In this document: positions 1 through 7,053 of the stretch, piece after piece | How the letters are laid out: the number at the start of each line of letters is the position of its first letter | Numbering within the stretch: the first letter of the stretch is position 1 | NCBI GenBank assembly: GCA_009908535.1 | Contig: JAAAOD010000130.1 | Coordinates: 1-11,990, forward strand | Origin: Verrucomicrobiota bacterium | GTDB lineage: Bacteria > Verrucomicrobiota > Verrucomicrobiia > Opitutales > Oceanipulchritudinaceae | Direction: 5' to 3' | DNA: 11,990 bases | The notes under the pieces: generated by a model | What the model was told of the DNA's origin: nothing | The model's database searches: none | The model's input: the letters and a program-made list of their open reading frames with translations, nothing else | Made by a program: the position numbers and the translations under genes

Positions 1-227
1 AGGAGGGGATTCCGTCGATCCGCCTCAACACAAACAATCCCCGAAAGATCCAGGCCCTTGTTGACTGCGGAGTGGAGATTGCCGAAGTCATTCCCTCCCT
101 CTCCCCACCCAATCCGCACAATTCGCGGTACCTGGAGACGAAAGCCCTGCGGATGGGTCACCTCTTTTCCCCATTCGAAGAGCTGCCCGCACATCCCCGT
201 GCCGAAAGCACGCACAAGGGTGAATAA
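1..227 (+). CDS. GTP cyclohydrolase II (RibA-like), C-terminal part only; runs off the left edge
   Basis: The last 74 codons of a gene are visible, ending at TAA 225-227. The residues IRLNTNNPRKI (about 6-16 of the visible part) and NPHNSRYLETKALRMGH (37-53) are the conserved C-terminal blocks of GTP cyclohydrolase II. That enzyme opens GTP to 2,5-diamino-6-ribosylamino-pyrimidinone phosphate, formate and pyrophosphate. The zinc-binding cysteines and catalytic residues would lie upstream of the window, so activity cannot be judged. Nor can I see whether a RibB domain is fused in front. The next gene starts inside this one. The companion RibD-like and PTPS-like genes suggest a dedicated copy serving a secondary pathway rather than the housekeeping riboflavin gene; that is inference. 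The family call is secure. Confidence 0.9.
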   Translation, partial: EGIPSIRLNTNNPRKIQALVDCGVEIAEVIPSLSPPNPHNSRYLETKALRMGHLFSPFEELPAHPRAESTHKGE

Positions 228-912
228 GGGAGGCTATGATCGTTGGCTCACCGCCAACTCGGCAAGCGGCCTGGCGGTGCTGGGGCTGGCCCTCCCCTAC
301 CCGTCGGCGGCCGGGATCGCTTTCCTCGGCTGGGGATGTGTTTTCAGCGGCTGGCTGTCTTTCCTTGGCGGCGGACCGCGGACTCCGGCGGATGTCCTGA
401 CCCTGCTGCGCCTGCTCATCCTGTTCGCCGGCGTCGCGCTGCTGGTCCTGTTCCATCTCCCGCTTTTCGCGCTGATGCTTTTCACCGTCTCGCTCCTGCT
501 CGATCTGGTCGACGGCTGGCTTGCGCGGAGGCACGGAGAGACTGCCTGGGGCGCGGTTTATGACATGGAAAGCGACCAGGCATGGGTGATGGGCATTGCC
601 ATCGGAATCCACGCCCTGCATCCCGCCGTGGCCTGGGTGCTGCTTTTCCCGGCACTCAGGTTCCTGCAGGTCCTCTTCCTGAAATTCACCAGGCTTCCAG
701 CAAGGGATCCCAAGCCAGTCGACGGGAACAATACGCGGGCCCGGACCGTCTTCGCCATCGTGGCGGGCGGCCTCCTCCTTTCCCTGTGGCCGGATCTCCC
801 CACGGGGCTTCGGACGGGCCTCCTTCTCGGCTGCCTGCTGCTGTTGAGCGGGTCATTTCTTTCCGATCAATGCCACCTGTGGAAACAGCGCCGAAAGGGA
901 GGGGCCTTGTGA
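220..912 (+). CDS. CDP-alcohol phosphatidyltransferase family membrane protein
   Basis: Integral membrane protein of 230 residues from the GTG at 220. The family signature is present: D95, D98-G99, A102-R103, G111, D115 and D119 form DxxDGxxAR...GxxxDxxxD, the metal and CDP-alcohol site. TPADVLTLLR (about 55-64) matches the usual approach to it. The family transfers a phosphoalcohol from a CDP-alcohol to an acceptor, with loss of CMP, at the membrane. One oddity is that seven residues, not the usual eight, separate AR from the glycine. Helices occupy most of the rest. The start is chosen as GTG 220 (8-base overlap with the preceding stop); no good Shine-Dalgarno is visible, and the ATG at 236 is out of frame. 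The acceptor cannot be read from sequence; the neighbours suggest a special lipid or conjugate. Confidence 0.85.
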   Translation: MNKGGYDRWLTANSASGLAVLGLALPYPSAAGIAFLGWGCVFSGWLSFLGGGPRTPADVLTLLRLLILFAGVALLVLFHLPLFALMLFTVSLLLDLVDGWLARRHGETAWGAVYDMESDQAWVMGIAIGIHALHPAVAWVLLFPALRFLQVLFLKFTRLPARDPKPVDGNNTRARTVFAIVAGGLLLSLWPDLPTGLRTGLLLGCLLLLSGSFLSDQCHLWKQRRKGGAL

Positions 913-1547
913 GCTTTGCGGAATGCATCCTGCTGGCGGGCTACCTTTCCCTCGCTGTGGAATTGATCATCTTCCCGGTTCCCAGTGTGGCCTCCAGCCG
1001 ACAGCTCCTTTCGAAGGAACAAGGGTCCGCTTCCGCCCATACGGTCCTGGGGAAGGCCCGGTCCCTGCCCCTCGCCCTGAAGATGGTCCTGCTGTTCCTG
1101 CCGACGCTGCTAATCATCGGGCTCTTTCTGCTCCCGCCGCTTCTTGCTTTGCGGCCTGACTTTGAAGACTTCCTCGTTCCCCTGCTGGAACCGGCCCCGC
1201 CGTGGCTGCCCTTCCTCGGGGCCTTGTTCGTGGCCGCGGGGCGCCTCCTGACCTTTGCCTCGACGCTGGCCCTCCGCCAGGCGCGCCAGCAGCCCCTGCG
1301 CGGGGAACTGGACCTTCCCCTGCAGACGGGCCGCCTCTTCCGGCGCAGCCGCAATCCCGGCCTGCTGGGCATGTACCTGTTTTTCGCCGGCCTTCTGCTG
1401 TATTTTCCCAACGTCGTATTGCTGACGGGATTCGCCGGATACCTCCTGCACATGCACTTCCGGATCCTCATGGAAGAAAGTCATCTCGAGGCGCGGTACG
1501 GCCGGGCCTACCAGCGCTACTGCCGCCAAACTCCCCGCTATCTCTGA
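909..1547 (+). CDS. Isoprenylcysteine carboxyl methyltransferase / phospholipid methyltransferase-like membrane protein
   Basis: 212 residues from GTG 909, which overlaps the previous TGA by four bases (GTGA). Hydrophobic segments lie at about 6-25, 58-80, 99-121 and 151-182. The C-terminal half carries the ICMT/PEMT-type SAM-binding pattern: RSRNPGLLG at 146-154, then EE at 189-190 and EARYGRAYQRYCRQTPRYL to the end. Known relatives methylate membrane-bound isoprenylated cysteines, phosphatidylethanolamine or other lipid-like acceptors from the cytoplasmic face. Many bacterial members have no assigned substrate, and none can be assigned here. Its place directly after a CDP-alcohol phosphotransferase suggests a lipid-linked substrate (inference). 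No alternative start is near the junction; the longer in-frame extension upstream lies inside the preceding gene. Confidence 0.8.
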   Translation: MSFAECILLAGYLSLAVELIIFPVPSVASSRQLLSKEQGSASAHTVLGKARSLPLALKMVLLFLPTLLIIGLFLLPPLLALRPDFEDFLVPLLEPAPPWLPFLGALFVAAGRLLTFASTLALRQARQQPLRGELDLPLQTGRLFRRSRNPGLLGMYLFFAGLLLYFPNVVLLTGFAGYLLHMHFRILMEESHLEARYGRAYQRYCRQTPRYL

Positions 1548-1553
1548 AAGCCG

Positions 1554-2279
1554 ATGTCCGCCCCGTCGCCGCAACCGCCAACGGAGGAAAAAATCCGCAC
1601 CTGGTTTGACCGCACCTATCGCACGCGGGGGTTGCGCTACCTTCGCCCCGTCCGGGCCTACTACGTGTTCCTCGAAATCTTGGAGGCGCGGCCGGGGCAG
1701 CGCCTTCTCGATGTGGCCTGCGGTCCGGGTCATCTGCTTGCCGCAGCCCGGCGGAGGGGACTGCAGGTGACCGGCATCGACCTTTCCGGGGTGGCCGTGG
1801 AACTGGCCCGCCAGCAACTCCCCGGCGTTTCGGTTCTGCAGGGCAACGCGCAATCGCTTCCTTTCGAAAACGGCCGGTTCGACCTCATTACCTGCCTCGG
1901 TTCACTCGAACGAATGCCGGATCAAGAACGGGCGCTCGCGGAAATGGTCCGAGTGGGAAGTCCACGGGCCCGCTATTGCTTCCTGGTCCGAAATGCGCGC
2001 AGCCCGGGCTGGCGGTGGATCGAACTCCTCGGTCGGCGCAACCGCGAGGGCCACCAGGGCGCCGCCAGCTGCGACAAGTGGCGGCGCTTGTTGGAAGAAG
2101 CGGGATTGCGGATCACTTCCCTCTTGCCGGACCAGTGGCCCTTGCAGTGGAAGGAGCGCCTGCTCCATCGCCTTGGCGGGCAACCCGGATTCACGAGGGT
2201 CCGCAAGGGCCTGCGCCCGTTGCCGTACGCCAACGAATTCATTTTTGTCGCCCGCAAAGCGGGGCCGGAAGAGAAATGA
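1554..2279 (+). CDS. Class I SAM-dependent methyltransferase (Methyltransf_11/25 type)
   Basis: Soluble protein of 241 residues. Motif I is LLDVACGPGH (51-60), the acidic end of beta-2 is GIDLS (74-78), NAQSLPF (98-104) follows strand 3, and RFDLITCLGSLERMPD (108-123) is the motif-II strand and loop, as in small-molecule Rossmann methyltransferases. The C-terminal KWRRLLEEAGL segment is usual for this family. The acceptor is unknown. This is one of three methyltransferases in a row here, so the product may be multiply methylated (inference). ATG 1554 lies six bases after the preceding stop, with GAAAG as a weak ribosome site just upstream. Its stop overlaps the next start as ATGA. Confidence 0.85.
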   Translation: MSAPSPQPPTEEKIRTWFDRTYRTRGLRYLRPVRAYYVFLEILEARPGQRLLDVACGPGHLLAAARRRGLQVTGIDLSGVAVELARQQLPGVSVLQGNAQSLPFENGRFDLITCLGSLERMPDQERALAEMVRVGSPRARYCFLVRNARSPGWRWIELLGRRNREGHQGAASCDKWRRLLEEAGLRITSLLPDQWPLQWKERLLHRLGGQPGFTRVRKGLRPLPYANEFIFVARKAGPEEK

Positions 2280-3124
2280 AGACGGCGCGGCAATACGAGG
2301 TTCTGGCCAAAACCCGCTACCTCTCTGCCCTCCTCCGCGGAGGTGTCCGCCCAGAGCGACTCTGCCTGCATAAAACGCTGCTTCCCGCCGATAGTTCCCT
2401 TGACGCCGCCGACTGCCCTGCCGGGGGCAGGGACGGTTTGAACCAATGGCTGGCGGACGGGATCACGGAGGAGCGACCGAAGCGCGTCCTCGACCTTGGC
2501 TGCGGATTTGGCGCGACCCTTTTCGCTCTTGCCCGCCGCATGGAGGGCCAATTCGTCGGCTTAACGCAATCGGCGTTTCTCGTGAAAACCGCCGCCTCGC
2601 TCGCCGAAAAGGAAGGACGCGCCAATGAGCTGACCTTTCACGAAGGGGAATTTGCCCTGCTTTCCACCCTCGGGTCCTTTGACGCCATAGTGGCGGTGGA
2701 ATCCCTATCCTATTTCGATGAGCTGGCGGAGGCGGCCCGGCTGCTCGGCGAAGCGCTGCGTCCGAAGGGTTCCCTCTGGATCGTCGATGACTGGCTGCGG
2801 AAGCCGCTCCCGGAGGAGCATACCGACGTGCGCGGACTCTGCGAGACATGGGGACGCCGGCGTCTCCATACCGCTGAAGAGCTGGAGGCGGCATTTGCCG
2901 GGAAAGGTTTCCAGCTCGTTGAAAACCGTGACCTGACCCCGCAAGTCCCCGCCTTGCGCGCCTCCGCGTCTCCCCGGAGCGGATGGCTTCGCCTTGCCGC
3001 GAGGCGCCTGCCCGGTCGGCAACTGCGCTCGCTTGCTGCCGCCTATCTCGGCGGCTTCCACCTCGACCGACTTTACGCCGCCTCCCTGATGGAGTACAGA
3101 TTCTCCCACTACGTCCTTCCATGA
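2276..3124 (+). CDS. Class I SAM-dependent methyltransferase (second copy, different subfamily)
   Basis: Soluble protein of 282 residues from ATG 2276, which overlaps the previous stop by four bases; the open frame extends further upstream, but only as a shadow of the neighbour. RVLDLGCGFGATLF (70-83) is motif I and FVGLTQS (92-98) is the post-II region. The GLTQS form is typical of cyclopropane-synthase and tocopherol-methyltransferase-like enzymes. FDAIVAVESLSYFDE (135-149) is the next strand and loop, and the protein ends with MEYRFSHYVLP. The first 60 residues and the Arg-rich stretch after about 225 match nothing I recognise. It differs clearly from the preceding methyltransferase, so this is not a recent tandem duplication. 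The acceptor is unknown. Confidence 0.82.
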   Translation: MKTARQYEVLAKTRYLSALLRGGVRPERLCLHKTLLPADSSLDAADCPAGGRDGLNQWLADGITEERPKRVLDLGCGFGATLFALARRMEGQFVGLTQSAFLVKTAASLAEKEGRANELTFHEGEFALLSTLGSFDAIVAVESLSYFDELAEAARLLGEALRPKGSLWIVDDWLRKPLPEEHTDVRGLCETWGRRRLHTAEELEAAFAGKGFQLVENRDLTPQVPALRASASPRSGWLRLAARRLPGRQLRSLAAAYLGGFHLDRLYAASLMEYRFSHYVLP

Positions 3125-4734
3125 AGCCGGCCTCTCCCGATCCATCCCCGCGCAACGCCGCCATCGGCCTTCTTCTCCTGCTTGTGCTGCAGGCCCTGCT
3201 TTCCTGGGACTTCACCTCCTTCGCCTCTCTCTTCGAATGGCAGCCGGAAAGCTGGCTCTTTCCCGCGCTGGCCGGCCTCTCGGTTGTGCTGGCGGGACGC
3301 GTCAGCAGCCTTCTTCTCTGGCCCCTTGGCGCATGGTGCGGTCTGCTCTTCCTTATCCGGCTGGGAGAATTCAGCCTCATGACCTTTTTCGGGCGTGAGA
3401 TCGACCTCAAGTGGGATATCTGGATGCTGCCCAATCTCCGGGACCTGGTCGTGCACACGGTGGGGGAAGCGGCGGCATGGGGCGTGCTTTTGGTGAGCAT
3501 TCTCCTCTTTCTTCTTCTGGTGGCGGTCCTCGCGAGCATCCTGAGAGGAACCACCCTTGTCCTGAACCGCCCCGGGCGGCTTGCCGCATGGACCGTCCTC
3601 CCGGTCCTCATTCTCGCCCTTGAGCGCGGCAAGACGGAGCCCGGCCAGAGCTATCGCCTGTTCACCGCGATGGCAGAGGCATGGTACTTTCACGCCTACC
3701 AGGATACCGTGGATCAAATCCTCGTCGAAGCCCACCGTGATCAGCTGGGCCTGCCGACTGACCTCGGCCGTCTCGATGGCACCGACGTGCTGATCTTTTT
3801 CGTGGAGTCCTATGGCCGCATCGCCTGGGATGCGCCGGCCTACCGGGAGCGCTTCCTTCCGCAGGCCGAATCCCTCGGGAGGACGTTCGAGGAAGCGGGC
3901 TATAAGGTCGGCAGCCGCTTTGTACGTTCCCCCGTGATGGGCGGCGGTTCCTGGTTGGCGCACGCCTCCTTTCTTGCCGGCGTGAACACGCAGCACCAGA
4001 TTCTATGGGAACGCCTCCTTCAAAGCCCGATACGACCGCTCCCCGGGTTTTTCCGCGACAAAGGGTACGAAACGGTCAGTATCATGCCCGCCATGAAGAT
4101 TAAAGAATGGCCGGAGGGAGCGTATTTCGAATTTTCCCGCGACCTCTGGTTTCACGATTTCGGTTATGACCACCACGGCTATCACTGGTCCCCCATGGCA
4201 GACCAGTTCGCGCTCGTTCGCTTCGACGAGCTGGTCCTGCGGTCGACGAAGGAGCCGGTTTTCGCGGAGTTTGTCCTCACCAGCAGCCATGCCCCCTTCG
4301 CCGTCGTACCCCCTTTCCACGAGGGTGAATGGAGCCGGGAAGCCGTGATGAGGACCCTCCGCAGCCGCCCCATGCAGCTCTTCGAAAACGACTACCACCA
4401 TCTCGAGGAAGGTCCGGAGGGTTACGCCACCGCGGTGTTGTATTCCCTGCGGTCCATCACCGACTTCATCACCCGCCATTACCCGCGCGACGGATTGGTC
4501 ATCATTATCGGGGACCATCAGCCGATGGCGTTCATGCCGGGAACCGCCACGAGGGATGTTCCGATGCATGTCATGACCCGGGATGCCGAACTCATGGAAC
4601 AGCTGCGCCAAAACGGTTTTTCCTCCGCGTGGTCCCCCGATCCGGGCACGCCCAGCCTGCCCATGGAAGACGTCATGGAGCTCTTCCTGAGGTCCGTGAG
4701 CGATCCATCCAACAATAACCGGGAAAGCCTATGA
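3121..4734 (+). CDS. LtaS/sulfatase-fold membrane phosphotransferase-like protein (alkaline phosphatase superfamily)
   Basis: 537 residues from ATG 3121 (ATGA overlap). The N-terminal 170 residues contain about five hydrophobic segments (roughly 13-29, 44-60, 63-80, 115-141 and 153-168). An external domain follows with alkaline-phosphatase/LtaS landmarks: DVLIFFVESYG (222-232, E229 a likely metal ligand), GGGSWLAHASFLAG (274-287, S277 a possible nucleophile where LtaS has Thr), SSHAPF (388-393) and GDHQP (464-468, D465/H466 likely metal ligands). LtaS-type enzymes take phosphoglycerol from phosphatidylglycerol; relatives move phosphoethanolamine or hydrolyse phosphate or sulfate esters. Reaction and substrate cannot be chosen from sequence. 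With the CDP-alcohol transferase and the ICMT-like protein it forms a membrane subset, suggesting a phospho-alcohol is placed on an exported acceptor (inference). Confidence 0.8.
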   Translation: MKPASPDPSPRNAAIGLLLLLVLQALLSWDFTSFASLFEWQPESWLFPALAGLSVVLAGRVSSLLLWPLGAWCGLLFLIRLGEFSLMTFFGREIDLKWDIWMLPNLRDLVVHTVGEAAAWGVLLVSILLFLLLVAVLASILRGTTLVLNRPGRLAAWTVLPVLILALERGKTEPGQSYRLFTAMAEAWYFHAYQDTVDQILVEAHRDQLGLPTDLGRLDGTDVLIFFVESYGRIAWDAPAYRERFLPQAESLGRTFEEAGYKVGSRFVRSPVMGGGSWLAHASFLAGVNTQHQILWERLLQSPIRPLPGFFRDKGYETVSIMPAMKIKEWPEGAYFEFSRDLWFHDFGYDHHGYHWSPMADQFALVRFDELVLRSTKEPVFAEFVLTSSHAPFAVVPPFHEGEWSREAVMRTLRSRPMQLFENDYHHLEEGPEGYATAVLYSLRSITDFITRHYPRDGLVIIIGDHQPMAFMPGTATRDVPMHVMTRDAELMEQLRQNGFSSAWSPDPGTPSLPMEDVMELFLRSVSDPSNNNRESL

Positions 4735-5663
4735 TCGACGTGGATGGCATCTGGCCGGCCCTGCTGGAATGCCGGGCGTGGCTGAAGGAAGCTTCTCCCG
4801 AGGCGGTTGCCCTGTGGGAGTTCCGTCGCACCGCCTCCGGCGAGTGGACATTCTCGGCCAAAAACGACCCGGCCGACTGGGAGGTTTCCGCCCATCATAT
4901 CCATTGCCGTCTGCACCAGCCTGTTCCCGCGGAAATACTGGACGAACTGGGGCAAACCGGCCTGTACCTGCGCCTCCTGCAGTCGATGTGGCAGGCGCGT
5001 GCAAAGGGCCGGGTCTTTGTCACCGCCCACTGCGCGCAATCCCTCGACGGTTACATGGCCACCCGCTCAGGGGATTCGCAATGGATCGGGAATCGCGAAA
5101 ACCTGGTTCATGCCCATCGCCTTCGCGCTCTGCATGACGGCATCCTCGTCGGGGCCAACACGCTGCGGATCGACCGGCCACGACTCACCGTGCGACATGT
5201 CACCGGCGAGAATCCTCTGCGTACCGTACTGACCAGCAAGGAAGACCCCGATTCCGAGCTGAGAGAACTCCTCGAAGCCGCGCCGATGACCCTTTTGATC
5301 CATGCCAAGGGAAACGGCTCCCTGCCCGCCCCTTTTTCCAGCAAGGTGCAGACCCTCGCCCTCGAAACCACCGGCGAAGGCACTTCCCTTGAACCCTGCG
5401 CCATCCTTCAGCACCTTTTCGACAAGGGCCTGCACTCGCTCATGATCGAAGGCGGAGGAGCGACCATCTCCCGTTTTCTTGAGGCCGGGCAGATCGACGA
5501 ACTGCAGATTCACATCGCTCCCATCATTCTCGGCGGTGGAATCGCCGCCCTGCAGGTGGCGCCCTGTAACGAGATCGGCGCCGCCCGGCTGTTCCCTTCC
5601 CGTCTGTATCCGATGAATGGCCAGGCGCTGTACATCCTCCAACCGGAAACTTCCCCGTCATGA
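4731..5663 (+). CDS. RibD C-terminal-domain (DHFR-fold) reductase with an unassigned N-terminal extension
   Basis: 310 residues. From about residue 94 it matches the RibD reductase domain: TAHCAQSLDGYMAT (98-111), the stretch GDSQWIG...HRLRALHDGILVGANTL...DRPRLTVR (114-155), and late in the protein IEGGGATISRFL then DELQIHIAPIILGGG. In riboflavin synthesis this domain uses NADPH to reduce the ribosyl side chain of the diaminopyrimidine to a ribityl chain. The deaminase domain with its zinc motifs, normally in front of it in RibD, is absent. It is replaced by about 92 residues I cannot assign. With a GTP cyclohydrolase II in the operon, a ring-opened GTP product is the natural substrate (inference), probably without deamination of the 2-amino group. 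The start overlaps the previous stop as ATGA. Confidence 0.86.
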   Translation: MIDVDGIWPALLECRAWLKEASPEAVALWEFRRTASGEWTFSAKNDPADWEVSAHHIHCRLHQPVPAEILDELGQTGLYLRLLQSMWQARAKGRVFVTAHCAQSLDGYMATRSGDSQWIGNRENLVHAHRLRALHDGILVGANTLRIDRPRLTVRHVTGENPLRTVLTSKEDPDSELRELLEAAPMTLLIHAKGNGSLPAPFSSKVQTLALETTGEGTSLEPCAILQHLFDKGLHSLMIEGGGATISRFLEAGQIDELQIHIAPIILGGGIAALQVAPCNEIGAARLFPSRLYPMNGQALYILQPETSPS

Positions 5664-6622
5664 CGGATAAAGTCGAGGCCTACTGGGTGGAAAGCCCGGG
5701 ACAAGGTGGCATTCGGGCCGTGGAGACGGCACCGCCCCGCGCAGGTTTCCGGAGCGGAAAAACGCTCTTCTCGGGCGTCAGTCCCGGAACGGAACGGGCC
5801 GTTGGGAGGGGACACATCGACCCCGACAATGACGGCCCCATGGCCTGCCGCTACATGGAGGGCTCCTTTGCCCTTCCCGTTAAATACGGCTACTCGCTGG
5901 TTGGAGAGCTTGCCGGGGGCGGGCGCGTCTTCACCATGCATCCGCATCAGACAGCCTTCTGCGTGTCGGCGGAACACCTCGTTCCCCTACCGGATAAGGT
6001 GCCTTCCCGGCGGGCCGTTCTCTTTCCCTTCGTCGAAACGGCCTTGAACGCCGTCTGGGATGCCGATCTGGAGGCGCGGGAATCCGCCCTCGTCCTTGGC
6101 GGCGGCATCATCGGCCTGCTCGTCGCCTGGATCCTGCATGGCCGTAAAGGCCAACCGGTGCCGGTCCTCGAGCCCGACCCGGAACGGCGGGAATGGATCC
6201 GCGCGCTGACGGGACTTGTCCCTGTCTCAGCGTCCGAGGCCATGGCCGGGGAGTACGACTGCGCTTTCCATTGCTCGGGGCAACCCACGGGGCTGCAGCT
6301 GGCGCTGGATTGCCTCGGCTTTGAAGGCCGTGTCATCGAGCTCAGCTGGTTTGGCAACCAACCCGTGTCCGTAAGCCTCGGGGGCGCCTTCCACTACCAG
6401 CGCAAGCAGATCCGCGCTTCTCAGGTCGCCTCCCTCGCCGCCCCGGTGCGCTCAAAAGTAACCCTGCGCGACCGGACGAACCGGGTTCTCGATCTCCTCG
6501 CGGACGCGGAACTGGACCGGCTTCTGGGTCCGGAGATCGCCTTTCACGAGCTGCCGGCCTTCATGCAACGCCTCTACGCCGGGGAACGTCCCGGCCTCAC
6601 GCCCGTCGTAACCTATTCATGA
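5660..6622 (+). CDS. MDR-family (zinc-less alcohol dehydrogenase-like) oxidoreductase
   Basis: 320 residues, ATGA-coupled at both ends. The N-terminal GroES-like part includes FSGVSPGTERAVGRG (37-51). This is the variant in which the catalytic zinc Cys is replaced, as in BchC-like and other 'SGxSPGTE' dehydrogenases. A Rossmann domain follows with LGGGIIG (146-152, GxGxxG) and an acidic residue, E171, at the end of beta-2, which favours NAD(H). No CxxCxxCx7C structural-zinc cluster is seen. Zinc-less MDR proteins reduce or oxidise carbonyls or enones on small molecules. Lying directly before a PTPS-like gene, it may act on a pterin side chain, the step sepiapterin reductase performs in biopterin synthesis (inference). 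Family call firm, substrate unknown. Confidence 0.83.
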   Translation: MTDKVEAYWVESPGQGGIRAVETAPPRAGFRSGKTLFSGVSPGTERAVGRGHIDPDNDGPMACRYMEGSFALPVKYGYSLVGELAGGGRVFTMHPHQTAFCVSAEHLVPLPDKVPSRRAVLFPFVETALNAVWDADLEARESALVLGGGIIGLLVAWILHGRKGQPVPVLEPDPERREWIRALTGLVPVSASEAMAGEYDCAFHCSGQPTGLQLALDCLGFEGRVIELSWFGNQPVSVSLGGAFHYQRKQIRASQVASLAAPVRSKVTLRDRTNRVLDLLADAELDRLLGPEIAFHELPAFMQRLYAGERPGLTPVVTYS

Positions 6623-7053
6623 CCATGACACCTCCCTCCGCTTCCGGATTCACCGTCACGGTGAAAGACCACCTCATGATCGCCCACAGCCTGCGGGGCG
6701 AAACCTTCGGGCCCGCGCAGAAACTCCACGGGGCGACCTATGTCGTATCCGCGACCTTTCACGCCCCCCGCCTGAACGAGGATGGCATCGTCATCGATAT
6801 CGGGATGGCCCGGGATCTTCTCCAAGCCGTTTTGGACCCGTACCGATATGAAAATCTCGATACGCTGCCTGAATTCGAGGGCGAAAATTCCACTACAGAA
6901 TTCCTCTCCGCCCATTTCCATTCCCTGCTTGCCGGGAAACTGGCCGGTTCCTTCACGGGTTGGTTGACGATTGAACTGGAAGAGAGTCCGGTCGCCGCCG
7001 CCGCCTACTGCGGCTGCGTTCCGGTGGAGAAACCGTCGGAAAATGAAGCATGA
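6619..7053 (+). CDS. Divergent 6-pyruvoyl-tetrahydropterin synthase / QueD-like protein
   Basis: 144 residues. The fold signature of the PTPS/QueD family is present: FTVTVKDHLMIAHSL (11-25), LHGATYVVSATF (36-47), GIVIDIG (56-62), NSTTEFLSAHF (90-100) and LTIELEESPVAAAAY (116-130). Key residues differ from canonical enzymes. The zinc motif HGH is HGA (H37, A39), the only cysteines are at the C-terminus (131, 133), and the usual LDHxxLN block reads YENLD (77-81) with no His. H18, H23 and H37 might still hold a metal. Canonical members convert dihydroneopterin triphosphate to 6-pyruvoyl- or 6-carboxy-tetrahydropterin. The altered site, and an operon with GTP cyclohydrolase II rather than I, argue for another substrate. 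ATG 6619 gives the ATGA overlap; a second ATG lies at 6625. Confidence 0.83.
   Translation: MTMTPPSASGFTVTVKDHLMIAHSLRGETFGPAQKLHGATYVVSATFHAPRLNEDGIVIDIGMARDLLQAVLDPYRYENLDTLPEFEGENSTTEFLSAHFHSLLAGKLAGSFTGWLTIELEESPVAAAAYCGCVPVEKPSENEA

Noticed and set aside
58..219. Upstream extension of the CDP-alcohol phosphotransferase to TTG 58
   Set aside because: This stretch codes for the conserved C-terminus of GTP cyclohydrolase II in another frame; GTG 220 at the junction is the better start.
1..219. FMN riboswitch expected near rib-type genes
   Set aside because: No non-coding leader is present in the window, because the operon enters already inside ribA-like coding sequence.
236..238. ATG as start for the second gene
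   Set aside because: It is out of frame with the CDP-alcohol phosphotransferase signature and opens a meaningless peptide.
2463..3632. 389-codon minus-strand open frame
   Set aside because: Arg/Pro-rich antisense of a methyltransferase and the LtaS-like gene, with no motif and no ribosome site.
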